In this document: positions 1 through 7,510 of the stretch, piece by piece
Layout: each line of letters starts with the position of its first letter
Position numbering within the stretch: position 1 is the first letter of the stretch
DNA from: Pacificibacter marinus
Lineage (GTDB): Bacteria > Pseudomonadota > Alphaproteobacteria > Rhodobacterales > Rhodobacteraceae
NCBI RefSeq assembly: GCF_018860665.1
Contig: NZ_JAHKPK010000018.1
Coordinates: forward strand, 186,001-250,000
Direction: 5' to 3'
DNA length: 64,000 nucleotides
Notes under the pieces: generated by a model
The model's input: the letters and a program-made list of their open reading frames with translations, nothing else
What the model was told of the DNA's origin: nothing
Databases searched by the model: none
Made by a program: the position numbers and the translations under genes

Positions 1-75
1 ATTCAGGTAATACTCAAGGAAGATTAAGGTATATAAACCCCATAAAGTAGCCAAATTGAGAAAGAATCCCTCATA

Positions 76-534
76 ATGACTTTGGACCGAATTGATAAGC
101 GTATGCTCAGGCTGCTGCAAAGCAACGGTCGCCTGACGAATGCAGAGCTGGCGACGCAAGTCAATGTCAGCCCCGCAACCTGCCACAGACGCACTCAACG
201 GCTTTTTGAGGAAGGCTACATCCAGTCCGTGCGCGCCCTTGTCGCCCCCGAAACTGTCGGACTGGGGGCTGTGGTTATGGTCGGTGTGGTTTTGGACCGT
301 TCCACACCGGAAAGCTTTGCCAACTTTGAAAGTGCGGTGCTTGATCTGCCTATGATTTTAGATTGCCATCTGGTCGCTGGGGATTTTGATTACCTGCTTA
401 AAATCCGCGTGGCTGATATGGCCGACTTCAATCGGTTCCACGGAGAGGTGTTGATCACCCTGCCCGAAGTGCGTCAAGCGCGGACGTTTTTTGTCATGAA
501 AGAGGTCAAAGACGGCGCGCCCCTTCATTTTTGA
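76..534 (+). CDS. Lrp/AsnC-family transcriptional regulator
   Basis: Amino-acid-responsive DNA-binding protein of 152 residues, the usual length for the family. An N-terminal winged helix-turn-helix covers about residues 4-60 (opening 'LDRIDKRMLRLLQSNGRL', recognition helix near 'VSPATCHRRTQRL'). A RAM/AsnC ligand-binding domain covers about 65-145, including 'GDFDYLLKIRVADMADFNRF'. Upstream DNA is cut off by the window edge and the ribosome-binding site is weak. It converges on the VOC gene with 23 bases between the stops, so its target cannot be read from position. The family assignment is secure; effector and regulon are unknown. Confidence 0.93.
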   Translation: MTLDRIDKRMLRLLQSNGRLTNAELATQVNVSPATCHRRTQRLFEEGYIQSVRALVAPETVGLGAVVMVGVVLDRSTPESFANFESAVLDLPMILDCHLVAGDFDYLLKIRVADMADFNRFHGEVLITLPEVRQARTFFVMKEVKDGAPLHF

Positions 535-557
535 CCACGCCTTCCCCAATTTTTCGC

Positions 558-1448
558 TCAAGCTGCGAAAAAACGGAAAACCGTATTGGCTGTGGCATCG
601 CTAAAATCCAAAGTCACAATATCCTGACCTGTCCACGAGATCCCCGCCCGATCTAAAATGCCGCACAGACGGGTTAAACTGGCGGCCGAAAAATCCATTC
701 CTGCAATGAATGGCGTTTGGGTGTCAGCAAAATCTTTGGCCGATGCTTTCGCCAAAGGGCCTATTGTCTTGTCAAAGGTGACAGCATCCACAACGCGCAA
801 AATGCCATTGGCTGTAGTACATTCAAACCCACCCTCGATCTGCGTGATCTGGCCATATAGCCCGCCAAACTTTTCTTGCAACGCAACGTGATGACTCGGC
901 AAAGCCACAATCGTGACCCCGCAAATCCCCGATACAGTGTTGGGGTGTTCCAACCATTCTGGCACATAAATCAGGTCGGGGCGATGCTGTTGGCAAAGAA
1001 AAAATGACAAGCGTGGGAAATCCTGATCAGGCAACAAAGCCAAAGTGGTTTTCGTACGACCCGCCGTGCCATCTGGCAAGATGACATCACGGCCAAATTC
1101 CAGATGCCCTGCCACAGAGAACCCAGCGCGTTGCGCCGTTGCCGCATCCGCTTGTGAATCCGTGCTATGCAGGGCGGTTAAGGCCACACCTTCACGCGTT
1201 TGTAGATGTTCGTATACATGACGCCCGAACCGAAACTTGCCCGCAGGCACCTCATCAATCAGCCTATCGTCATAAATGCCCATGATCTCAAGTAAGCAAC
1301 CGTTAAACATCGCAAGACTGGTGCTTGTGCCCCACGGATGCTTGCCAACGGCCGTCATATTAAATCCCATATCGATCAAATGCGCCCGAAGTTTTTCAAT
1401 ATCGTATGTTGCCAAAAGCGGATGATCTATTCCGAAGGATGCAGTCAT
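558..1448 (-). CDS. VOC-superfamily protein (glyoxalase-like domain)
   Basis: A 296-residue protein of the vicinal-oxygen-chelate superfamily, probably the Glyoxalase_3-like type. It opens 'GIDHPLLATYDIEKLRAHL', the typical first strand and helix of a VOC module with an early His, followed by 'HPWGTSTSLAMFNGCLLEIMGI'. A second module lies around residues 160-260 ('LEHPNTVSGICGVTIVALP'). It is the last gene of a four-gene minus-strand operon and its start overlaps the end of the acetyltransferase gene by four bases, so translational coupling is likely. The substrate is not recognisable. The fold is well supported, the reaction is not. Confidence 0.8.
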   Translation of the reverse strand: MTASFGIDHPLLATYDIEKLRAHLIDMGFNMTAVGKHPWGTSTSLAMFNGCLLEIMGIYDDRLIDEVPAGKFRFGRHVYEHLQTREGVALTALHSTDSQADAATAQRAGFSVAGHLEFGRDVILPDGTAGRTKTTLALLPDQDFPRLSFFLCQQHRPDLIYVPEWLEHPNTVSGICGVTIVALPSHHVALQEKFGGLYGQITQIEGGFECTTANGILRVVDAVTFDKTIGPLAKASAKDFADTQTPFIAGMDFSAASLTRLCGILDRAGISWTGQDIVTLDFSDATANTVFRFFAA

Positions 1449-2173
1449 GATTTGGCCTCAGATGGGGTGAAAGACACGCGGGCTTTGCCGCGCAACTGCG
1501 CTTTACAGCCCACAACCAAACTGTTGTCAGCCACATCTTCGACAACAATGGCGCCCGCAGCGATATTGCTGCCTTTGCCGATCAGGATTCCCCCAAGCAA
1601 AATAGCTCCAGCGCCGATGACAGCGCCGCGCCCCACATGCGGGTGGCGACGCGGGCCGTCATCATTCAACGTGCTGCCAAGGGTGACATTGTGCCAGATC
1701 GATACGTCTTCTTCGATCACGCTTGTTTCGCCAATAACACAGCCCAAGCCATGATCAAGCCACACCCCAGCACCGATACGAGCGGCGGGGTGGATATCTG
1801 TGTCGAAAGATCGACCGCAAGTCGCTTTGAGCGCCAAGGCCAGTGCCGGATTGCCATTTGTCCAAATTTTATGCGCCACACGGTGCGCCATAACGGCATG
1901 AATCCCGCGCGAAAACAACACTGTTGCAGATGCCCCACCCGGTTCAAAATTGCGCCGTGCGGTTTCTTCGATATCGTAACACGACATTTCAGCCAGTGTT
2001 TTGTCGGCACAATAGGTTTCAGCAACGGTCTGACCAATGGCATGATTGCCAGTCAGACTTGCGAACAAGGCCCCCGCCAAACTGGCGAAATCATCAAAGG
2101 GGCCTACCCCTAAAATGGCATTCACCGCAGGCGCGCTATCCAGCATATTTTGCACGTCTTTGATAAGCTGCAT
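1445..2173 (-). CDS. Serine O-acetyltransferase-like hexapeptide acyltransferase (CysE family)
   Basis: Left-handed beta-helix acyltransferase of 242 residues. The C-terminal half carries the serine-acetyltransferase signature 'DIHPAARIGAGVWLDHGLG', then 'VIGETSVIEEDVSIWHNVTL' and repeated hexapeptides to about residue 220. The N-terminal helical domain is also like CysE. A strong ribosome-binding site (GGGGGAGGGG) precedes the ATG. CysE normally transfers acetyl from acetyl-CoA to L-serine for cysteine synthesis. Here the gene sits between an aldehyde dehydrogenase and a VOC protein rather than with cysteine genes, so a specialised acceptor is possible. Fold and family are sure; serine as acceptor is likely but not proven. 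Confidence 0.82.
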   Translation of the reverse strand: MQLIKDVQNMLDSAPAVNAILGVGPFDDFASLAGALFASLTGNHAIGQTVAETYCADKTLAEMSCYDIEETARRNFEPGGASATVLFSRGIHAVMAHRVAHKIWTNGNPALALALKATCGRSFDTDIHPAARIGAGVWLDHGLGCVIGETSVIEEDVSIWHNVTLGSTLNDDGPRRHPHVGRGAVIGAGAILLGGILIGKGSNIAAGAIVVEDVADNSLVVGCKAQLRGKARVSFTPSEAKS

Positions 2174-2185
2174 CAGCCCCTCCCC

Positions 2186-3694
2186 CTAGGACACATACCC
2201 AAAGGCTATTCTTGGGATGGGCGCGCTGTCCAGCCAAACGCTTTTGGCAGCGGTATATTCCATCAAGGCATCTGTGCCACTTGAACGGCCAAACCCCGAA
2301 TTCAAAGACCCGCCAAAGGGCGATGAAACGTGAATAGCTTTATAACTGTTGATCCAAAACGTCCCTGCACGCACGGCTTCGGCCATGCGATGGGCGCGTC
2401 CCACATCTGCGGTCCAAACGGCCCCAGCCAAGCCAAAGTTGGTCGCATTGGCCAAAGCAATGGCTTCGGCTTCGTCCTCAAACGGGATGGCTGTAACCAC
2501 GGGACCAAAGATTTCGTCTTGGGCCGCTTTCGCTGTATTGCTTAATCCGTTCAAAACAGTGGGTGGCACGAAATAGCCTTGGTCCAAACGATCGTTTCGC
2601 GACAGAACTGACGCCCCCGCATCGCGCGCTTGATCAATCATACCTGTGACATGGGAAAACTGTTTTGCATTGCTGATCGGGCCGACTTCAGTGGCCTCTG
2701 ACAGCGGATCGCCCAAGGTGATGTTGGCCATTCCTTGAGACAACATATCGATCAGCTCTGCATGGATAGACTTTTGCACCAAAAGGCGTGATCCTGCGAC
2801 ACAGCTTTGCCCCGCGCCAGAAAAAATTGCGGCCTGTGCGCCAAGGCAGGCGTGTTCAAGATTGGCATCTTCAAAAACGATATTGGCTGATTTACCACCA
2901 AGTTCCAACACCGCAGGCTTCAAAGCCGCAGCCGCCGAGATGGCGACCTTACGCCCCGTTTCAGGCGAGCCGACAAAGACGACTTTGCGCACGGCGTCAT
3001 GTTCAATCGCGGCCTGCCCTGATGTTGGCCCAAGACCACATAGCACATTCACAAGCCCGCGCGGCAAACCCGCCTCTTCTGCGATTTTCACAAGCGCAAC
3101 TGTGGTCACGGGCGTCAGCTCACTTGGCTTGATCACCACGCCGTTTCCCGTCGCGATAGCAGGCGCAATTTGCCAGCCCCCTGTAAAAATAGGCGCGTTC
3201 CACGGCGTAATTTGAAACACAACGCCCAGCGGTTCGCGCAGCGTATAATTCAAATGGCCCGATGGCACAGGGATCACTTCGCCATGCAGTTTGTCGGCCC
3301 AACCTGCATAATAGGTAAACATCTCAGCAACTTTTGCCACTTCCACACGGCAATCACGGATCGGTTTGCCTGCGATCAAGGATTCGATCTGCGCCAGCGG
3401 TTCTAAATGGGCCAAAACGGCGCGTGCGATATCTTGCATCACCAAGCCACGCGCAGCAGCAGATATGCCTTTTGCCCAACCGATCTGCGCGGTCTTTGCC
3501 GCCGTGCACGCTGCTTGCGACAAGGCCATGTCGGCATCTTTATAGCGGGCCAAAACCTGTTCGGTGTAAGGATCGATCAAAGTGATCTCAGCCCCCGTAC
3601 CATCACATAATTCACCTGCAACAAGGCTTTGAGGCCCCCCCCCCAAGCCAACAGATTTCATAGCGGCCTGTAGTATATTTATGCGATCAGACAT
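2186..3694 (-). CDS. NAD(P)-dependent aldehyde dehydrogenase
   Basis: A full-length ALDH-superfamily enzyme of 502 residues that oxidises an aldehyde to its acid. Visible hallmarks are 'QITPWNAPIF' (oxyanion Asn near 166), 'VIKPSELTP' (188-195), the general-base Glu264 in 'LELGGKSAN', the nucleophile Cys298 in 'GAGQSCVAG', and 'EIFGPVV' near 395. It overlaps the upstream dehydrogenase gene by eight bases (ATGTCTGA), indicating one transcript. The pair could convert a hydroxy acid or alcohol through an aldehyde to an acid; the substrate is unknown. Codons 17-20 contain ten consecutive G on the coding strand, an unusual slippage-prone tract close to the start. Confidence 0.93.
   Translation of the reverse strand: MSDRINILQAAMKSVGLGGGPQSLVAGELCDGTGAEITLIDPYTEQVLARYKDADMALSQAACTAAKTAQIGWAKGISAAARGLVMQDIARAVLAHLEPLAQIESLIAGKPIRDCRVEVAKVAEMFTYYAGWADKLHGEVIPVPSGHLNYTLREPLGVVFQITPWNAPIFTGGWQIAPAIATGNGVVIKPSELTPVTTVALVKIAEEAGLPRGLVNVLCGLGPTSGQAAIEHDAVRKVVFVGSPETGRKVAISAAAALKPAVLELGGKSANIVFEDANLEHACLGAQAAIFSGAGQSCVAGSRLLVQKSIHAELIDMLSQGMANITLGDPLSEATEVGPISNAKQFSHVTGMIDQARDAGASVLSRNDRLDQGYFVPPTVLNGLSNTAKAAQDEIFGPVVTAIPFEDEAEAIALANATNFGLAGAVWTADVGRAHRMAEAVRAGTFWINSYKAIHVSSPFGGSLNSGFGRSSGTDALMEYTAAKSVWLDSAPIPRIAFGYVS
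3635..3644 (-). repeat. Ten-base G homopolymer inside the aldehyde dehydrogenase gene
   Basis: The plus strand reads ten C in a row, that is G10 on the coding strand, spanning Leu17-Gly20 of the aldehyde dehydrogenase. A gain or loss of one base would shift the frame 17 codons into the protein, and would also stop translation entering the acetyltransferase gene 12 bases downstream. Tracts of this length act as phase-variation switches in other bacteria; whether this one varies is unknown, and a homopolymer of this length is also prone to sequencing error. Confidence 0.9.
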
Positions 3695-4556
3695 CTGTGC
3701 GGTCCTTATCTGCGTATTTTACGATTTCGTTAAAATCAGCTGTATCCGCCACATGATCCGATTGATTAAGCCAAATATCAGCGATGCCCGAAAAGCCTGT
3801 CACATCAACGCCAGAACTTTTGGCCAGATCAAGCGCCAGCCCAACATCTTTACGCATCAAACCCATGGTAAAACCGGAATCAAACGCATCGCTCAGCACC
3901 CATTTAGGGAAATTCACTTCGCTGACCCCACTGCGCCCTGAACCTGCGTTGATCCCCGCCAATAAGTCTTTGGCACTGACACCTGACGCTTCGCCCAAGC
4001 GCACGGCTTCGGCGACCAAAACAAGGTTCGCGGCACATAGCATATTGTTGGCGATTTTGGCGGCATGGCCAGCACCAGATCCGCCCACAACAACGGTTTT
4101 CGCCGTTATGACATCTAAAACAGGGCGCAACGCATCAATCGCTTGTACATCCCCGCCAAGCAGCATCGTCATCGTGCCTGCATTCGCGGCCTCAGGCCCA
4201 CCACTGACAGGGCCGTCGATAAACTGTGACCCCTGTGCGATGCTCAATGCCGCCATTTTTTGTGATGTCGCAGGGTCGGACGTCGAGGTATCCAAAATGA
4301 TAGACTCTGGCTGAATGGATGTCATGATCTGCCCCATCACCTCTTCGACAACAGCGGCTTTTGGCAGTGACAAGATGATGATTTGCGCCTTTGAGGCCAA
4401 TTGCAACGCAGAGGTCGCAACCTCCGCACCCGCGCTGCGCATAAGGTCACAGGTTGCTTGATTTGGGTCAAAACAAATCGGAGACATCCCAGCCGCCACC
4501 AATTGGCGCACCATGCCGCCCCCCATATTTCCACATCCGATCACACCGACTTGCAT
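3687..4556 (-). CDS. 3-hydroxyisobutyrate-dehydrogenase-family NAD(P)-dependent oxidoreductase
   Basis: Beta-hydroxyacid dehydrogenase of 289 residues. The N-terminal Rossmann motif is 'VGVIGCGNMGGGMVRQL' (residues 3-19). The substrate-binding signature 'FIDGPVSGGPEAANAGTM' lies around 120-137. The catalytic-lysine helix is 'GAGHAAKIANNMLCAANLV' near 165-183, and 'GLMRKDVGLALDLAKSSG' near 240-257. It is the first gene of the four-gene operon and lies 105 bases downstream of a LysR gene on the same strand. Substrates in this family include 3-hydroxyisobutyrate, tartronate semialdehyde and sulfolactaldehyde. Nothing in the sequence picks one, so the exact reaction is open. Confidence 0.87.
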   Translation of the reverse strand: MQVGVIGCGNMGGGMVRQLVAAGMSPICFDPNQATCDLMRSAGAEVATSALQLASKAQIIILSLPKAAVVEEVMGQIMTSIQPESIILDTSTSDPATSQKMAALSIAQGSQFIDGPVSGGPEAANAGTMTMLLGGDVQAIDALRPVLDVITAKTVVVGGSGAGHAAKIANNMLCAANLVLVAEAVRLGEASGVSAKDLLAGINAGSGRSGVSEVNFPKWVLSDAFDSGFTMGLMRKDVGLALDLAKSSGVDVTGFSGIADIWLNQSDHVADTADFNEIVKYADKDRTDV

Positions 4557-4661
4557 ATCTCTGCCCTTTAATTTGTTCGATTTAGGACAGCATAAAGCCG
4601 CGCCCTTAGATATAGAATGTCGTTGAATTACGAACTTCGTTGCGCCAGATGCAACGAAAAT

Positions 4662-5564
4662 TTACCGAAATGCCGCCATGCCCGCCAGCTGTTTGATAAA
4701 CAACTGCGCCGCCTGAGGCAGTCGCCGCCCTTCTTTACGCACAAGTGCAGCAACACCACCTTGAAACGTATCAGCGATGATCGGATAGGCCGAAAACAAT
4801 CCAGACGCCAACTCAGCCTCAACAACAAACCGTGGTAAAATAGTATATCCCATATCGTTGCGCACGAATGTCGTAAGGGCTGCGATAGACCCTGTTTCAA
4901 CCAACGCCTGCATACGCACACCATGGCGCGCCTCGGAGGCGGCAATCATCGTGCCGACACCAAACGACTTTGGTGGCACCGCACAGGGCAGTGACGCCAG
5001 TCTCTTCAAATCGAATGCGGCGCCAGTATCAAAGGCACCTTCTTTACGCACCAAAGCCACTAGGGGCTGGCGCGCCGACATTTCGACCCGCAATCGTGGG
5101 TCGCTGGGCACATTGTAAGCCAAGCCAAGATGAGCCTCTTCTGTTGCGACCAAATGGCTCACGTATTCTGTGGATCCGACGGACAGACTAAATGTAATGT
5201 CTGAATAGCGCTTGTTGAACGCGCTCATCGCGTGATCAATCAAGTCGCTTACAAAGCCTTCGCCAACAGCAATTAAGATATTGCCCCGCTTCATATGAGC
5301 CAGCGCATCAAATTCTGATTGTAAAACTTCCAGCGCTGCGGCCTGTTTGTGGATATACCCCAACAAAAGCGTCCCAGCCTCAGTCAACCGCACACCATTA
5401 CGACCACGCTCAATAAGTGTCGTTGCTGTCGCCGTTTCCAAAGCCGAAATATTGCGACTAACAGTCGAAGGCTCCAAGCCCAATTGTTCGGCGGCAGACC
5501 GGATGGTCCCTGTTTGCACGGCAGCAAGGAAACATTCAGTCTGGCGAGGATCAAGTGTGTTCAT
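4662..5564 (-). CDS. LysR-family transcriptional regulator
   Basis: Typical 300-residue LysR regulator. The winged helix-turn-helix is at residues 1-60 ('LDPRQTECFLAAVQTGTI', then 'AAEQLGLEPSTVSRNISALE'), followed by a linker helix and a periplasmic-binding-protein-like effector domain from about residue 90. It is transcribed in the same direction as, and just upstream of, the four-gene dehydrogenase operon, which makes that operon the likely target. The family is sure; the effector is unknown. The usual LysR arrangement is divergent from the target, so co-transcription or autoregulation of both units is possible here. Confidence 0.92.
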   Translation of the reverse strand: MNTLDPRQTECFLAAVQTGTIRSAAEQLGLEPSTVSRNISALETATATTLIERGRNGVRLTEAGTLLLGYIHKQAAALEVLQSEFDALAHMKRGNILIAVGEGFVSDLIDHAMSAFNKRYSDITFSLSVGSTEYVSHLVATEEAHLGLAYNVPSDPRLRVEMSARQPLVALVRKEGAFDTGAAFDLKRLASLPCAVPPKSFGVGTMIAASEARHGVRMQALVETGSIAALTTFVRNDMGYTILPRFVVEAELASGLFSAYPIIADTFQGGVAALVRKEGRRLPQAAQLFIKQLAGMAAFR

Positions 5565-5666
5565 CTAACGAACTTTGCGCAGCAAATTTGGCAAATACAA
5601 TGCAAAACATATCTGGGCATAACGACGCCCAAATATATCCGCTCTAATCATGATTTATGCGCAAAC

Positions 5667-5695
5667 AAAAAGGCCGCAGAAACCTGCGACCTTTT
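5667..5695 (-). terminator. Rho-independent terminator after the hydrolase gene
   Basis: Hairpin with arms AAAGGCCGCAG / CTGCGACCTTT, one C-A mismatch and a four-base loop, lying 20 bases beyond the stop of the fumarylacetoacetase-family gene. On the minus strand the stem is followed by TTTTGTTTG. The stem also has A/T flanks that could make it work from the other side. Confidence 0.8.
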
Positions 5696-5715
5696 CATGT
5701 GATGCTGATAAAAAC

Positions 5716-6555
5716 TTAGATGTCTTTGACACACACTTGTTTTTGCGTGCCCAGCTTTTCAATGCCAAGCTCAACGACATCGCCTTCTTTAAGGTATTTA
5801 GGTGGGTTAAACCCCAAACCAACACCGGGAGGCGTCCCCGTGGAAATGATGTCACCGGGGTGCAGCGTGAAAAATTGTGACAGGTAAGACACCAAGAACG
5901 GTACGCGGTAAACCATCGTGGACGACGAACCATCTTGCATACGTTCGCCATTAACGTCGAGCCACATGTGCAAATTGTCAAAATCGCCAACTTCGTCAGG
6001 CGTGACCAACCAAGGGCCTGTTGGGCCGAAATTATCTGACGATTTGCCCTTGGACCACTGACCGGACCGTTCAATCTGGTATTCGCGTTCAGACACATCA
6101 TTGATCAAACAGAAACCTGCAACGTGATCCATCGCGTCAGCCTCGTCCACGTATTTGGCTTTTTTACCGATCACAAAGCCCAGTTCGACTTCCCAATCTG
6201 TCTTGGTCGAGGCGCGCGGAATGATGATTTCATCGTTCGGGCCACAAATCGCCGAAGTATATTTCGCAAAAATCACTGGCTCGGGCGGCACTTCCAGACC
6301 GGATTCAGCGGCATGATCGGCATAGTTCAGACCGATACAAATGAATTTTCCAGTGCCGCCAACGCAAGCACCATAACGCGGGTTGCCTTCAACAAGCGGC
6401 AATGTGGTTGGATCGATGTCTTTGAGTGCGCTGAGGTTCACCAAAACGTCACCCGCAATATCAGCCACATGCGCCGACAAATCACGCAACGCGCCATCTG
6501 CGTCAATCATCCCAGGCTTTTCAGAACCGCGGTCCCCGTAACGTACAAGTTTCAT
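5716..6555 (-). CDS. Fumarylacetoacetate-hydrolase-family protein, probable 2,4-diketo-3-deoxy-sugar-acid hydrolase
   Basis: FAH-fold metal-dependent hydrolase of 279 residues. Core motifs are 'FICIGLNYADHAAESGL' (71-87), the metal ligands Glu122 and Glu124 in 'TDWEVELGFVIG', Asp153 in 'INDVSEREYQ', and 'ISTGTPPGVG' near 240. It follows the SDR gene by 34 bases. FAH proteins paired with this SDR type hydrolyse 2,4-diketo-3-deoxy-L-fuconate or -rhamnonate to pyruvate and lactate in non-phosphorylated deoxy-sugar pathways. The family is certain. The sugar-acid role is inferred from the neighbour; an alternative is a ureidoglycolate-lyase-like or other diketo-acid activity. Confidence 0.85.
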   Translation of the reverse strand: MKLVRYGDRGSEKPGMIDADGALRDLSAHVADIAGDVLVNLSALKDIDPTTLPLVEGNPRYGACVGGTGKFICIGLNYADHAAESGLEVPPEPVIFAKYTSAICGPNDEIIIPRASTKTDWEVELGFVIGKKAKYVDEADAMDHVAGFCLINDVSEREYQIERSGQWSKGKSSDNFGPTGPWLVTPDEVGDFDNLHMWLDVNGERMQDGSSSTMVYRVPFLVSYLSQFFTLHPGDIISTGTPPGVGLGFNPPKYLKEGDVVELGIEKLGTQKQVCVKDI

Positions 6556-6589
6556 AATCTTCCTTTCTCAAATCTCAAATAGTCGTCTT

Positions 6590-7336
6590 TTAAGCGGTCC
6601 AGCCGCCATCGATGATGTGCTCTTGCCCTGTGGTGAAATTCGAATCGTCCGATGCGAGATAGGCCACGAGAGCTGCGATTTCTTCGGGCTTGCCGATACG
6701 TCCCATAGGTTGGCGTCCGATAAATGCGGCCAATGCGCCCTCATAATCGCCGGTATCTTTCAGGCGTTGGTGCAAAGACGGGCTGTCCACTGTGCCGGGG
6801 CAAATCGAATTACAGCGAATGCCTTGTGTCACGTAATCCGTGGCAATGGCGCGCGTCATGCCTGCGACGGCTGCCTTAGATGCGCTATAGGCCAATCGGT
6901 TTGCTGGGCCAGTGATCGGGCCCGCGACTGAAGACATATTGATAATTGATCCACCGCCGTTCGCCAGCATCGCAGGCAAAAAGGCTTTGATCATGCGAAA
7001 TTGCGCCTTGGCATTCAATTCGAAAGCAAAGTCCCATTCGTCTTCGGGTGTGTTCAAAATATCGCCGGAATGCACGATGCCAGCGCAGTTGAACAACACG
7101 TCAACCGCGCCTAAGTCTTGTGCAAGTGTTGCAACAGCTTCGCCATCTAACACATTCAAAACACGTGAATCTATACCATCAACAGTGTTCAAGTCCGCGA
7201 CAAGATCGGGATTGATATCGGTCGCGATCACAGTTGCACCCTCAGCGGCCATACGTTCAGCCGAAGCACGCCCGATCCCTTGCCCTGCAGCGGTCATGAT
7301 CACGCGCTTGCCGCTCAAACGGTGTTGTAAATTCAT
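6590..7336 (-). CDS. SDR-family oxidoreductase, probable 2-keto-3-deoxy-L-fuconate dehydrogenase type
   Basis: Classical short-chain dehydrogenase of 248 residues. It has the cofactor loop 'TAAGQGIG' (15-22), Asp40 suggesting NAD preference, 'NCAG' at 83-86, the catalytic Ser135/136 region in 'INMSSVAG', and the Tyr150-x3-Lys154 pair in 'YSASK'. The stretch 'CNSICPGTVDSPSLHQRL' is characteristic of the BDH2 / ketodeoxyfuconate dehydrogenase subgroup. GGGAGGATTCT precedes the ATG. It should oxidise the C4 hydroxyl of a 2-keto-3-deoxy-6-deoxy sugar acid to the diketo acid used by the hydrolase downstream. A perfect palindromic operator candidate lies upstream. A 3-hydroxybutyrate dehydrogenase role is the main alternative. 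Confidence 0.85.
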   Translation of the reverse strand: MNLQHRLSGKRVIMTAAGQGIGRASAERMAAEGATVIATDINPDLVADLNTVDGIDSRVLNVLDGEAVATLAQDLGAVDVLFNCAGIVHSGDILNTPEDEWDFAFELNAKAQFRMIKAFLPAMLANGGGSIINMSSVAGPITGPANRLAYSASKAAVAGMTRAIATDYVTQGIRCNSICPGTVDSPSLHQRLKDTGDYEGALAAFIGRQPMGRIGKPEEIAALVAYLASDDSNFTTGQEHIIDGGWTA

Positions 7337-7391
7337 AGAATCCTCCCTTATTCAAAACGCACTACAGGCTTCGCTCCGTGATGCTTAACTT

Positions 7392-7401
7392 TGGTATACC
7401 A
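7392..7401. promoter_or_regulatory. TGGTATACCA palindrome, candidate GntR (FCD)-type operator
   Basis: A perfect ten-base palindrome 56-65 bases upstream of the SDR start, in the 174-base gap before the SDR-hydrolase pair. GntR regulators of the FCD/FadR subgroup commonly bind sites built on TNGTATACNA and often control sugar-acid catabolism. No GntR gene is in the window, so a regulator would act from elsewhere. The match and its placement are seen; regulator identity is inferred. Confidence 0.55.
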
Positions 7402-7510
7402 TTTTCAAAGCGAGATAATCAGATCACCGCAATCTTGTCCATGCAAAGCGAGAGAAATCATCAAAAATGATTAAACTAAAAGGTATGGATCAGGAACCGT
7501 AGGAAAAGAC

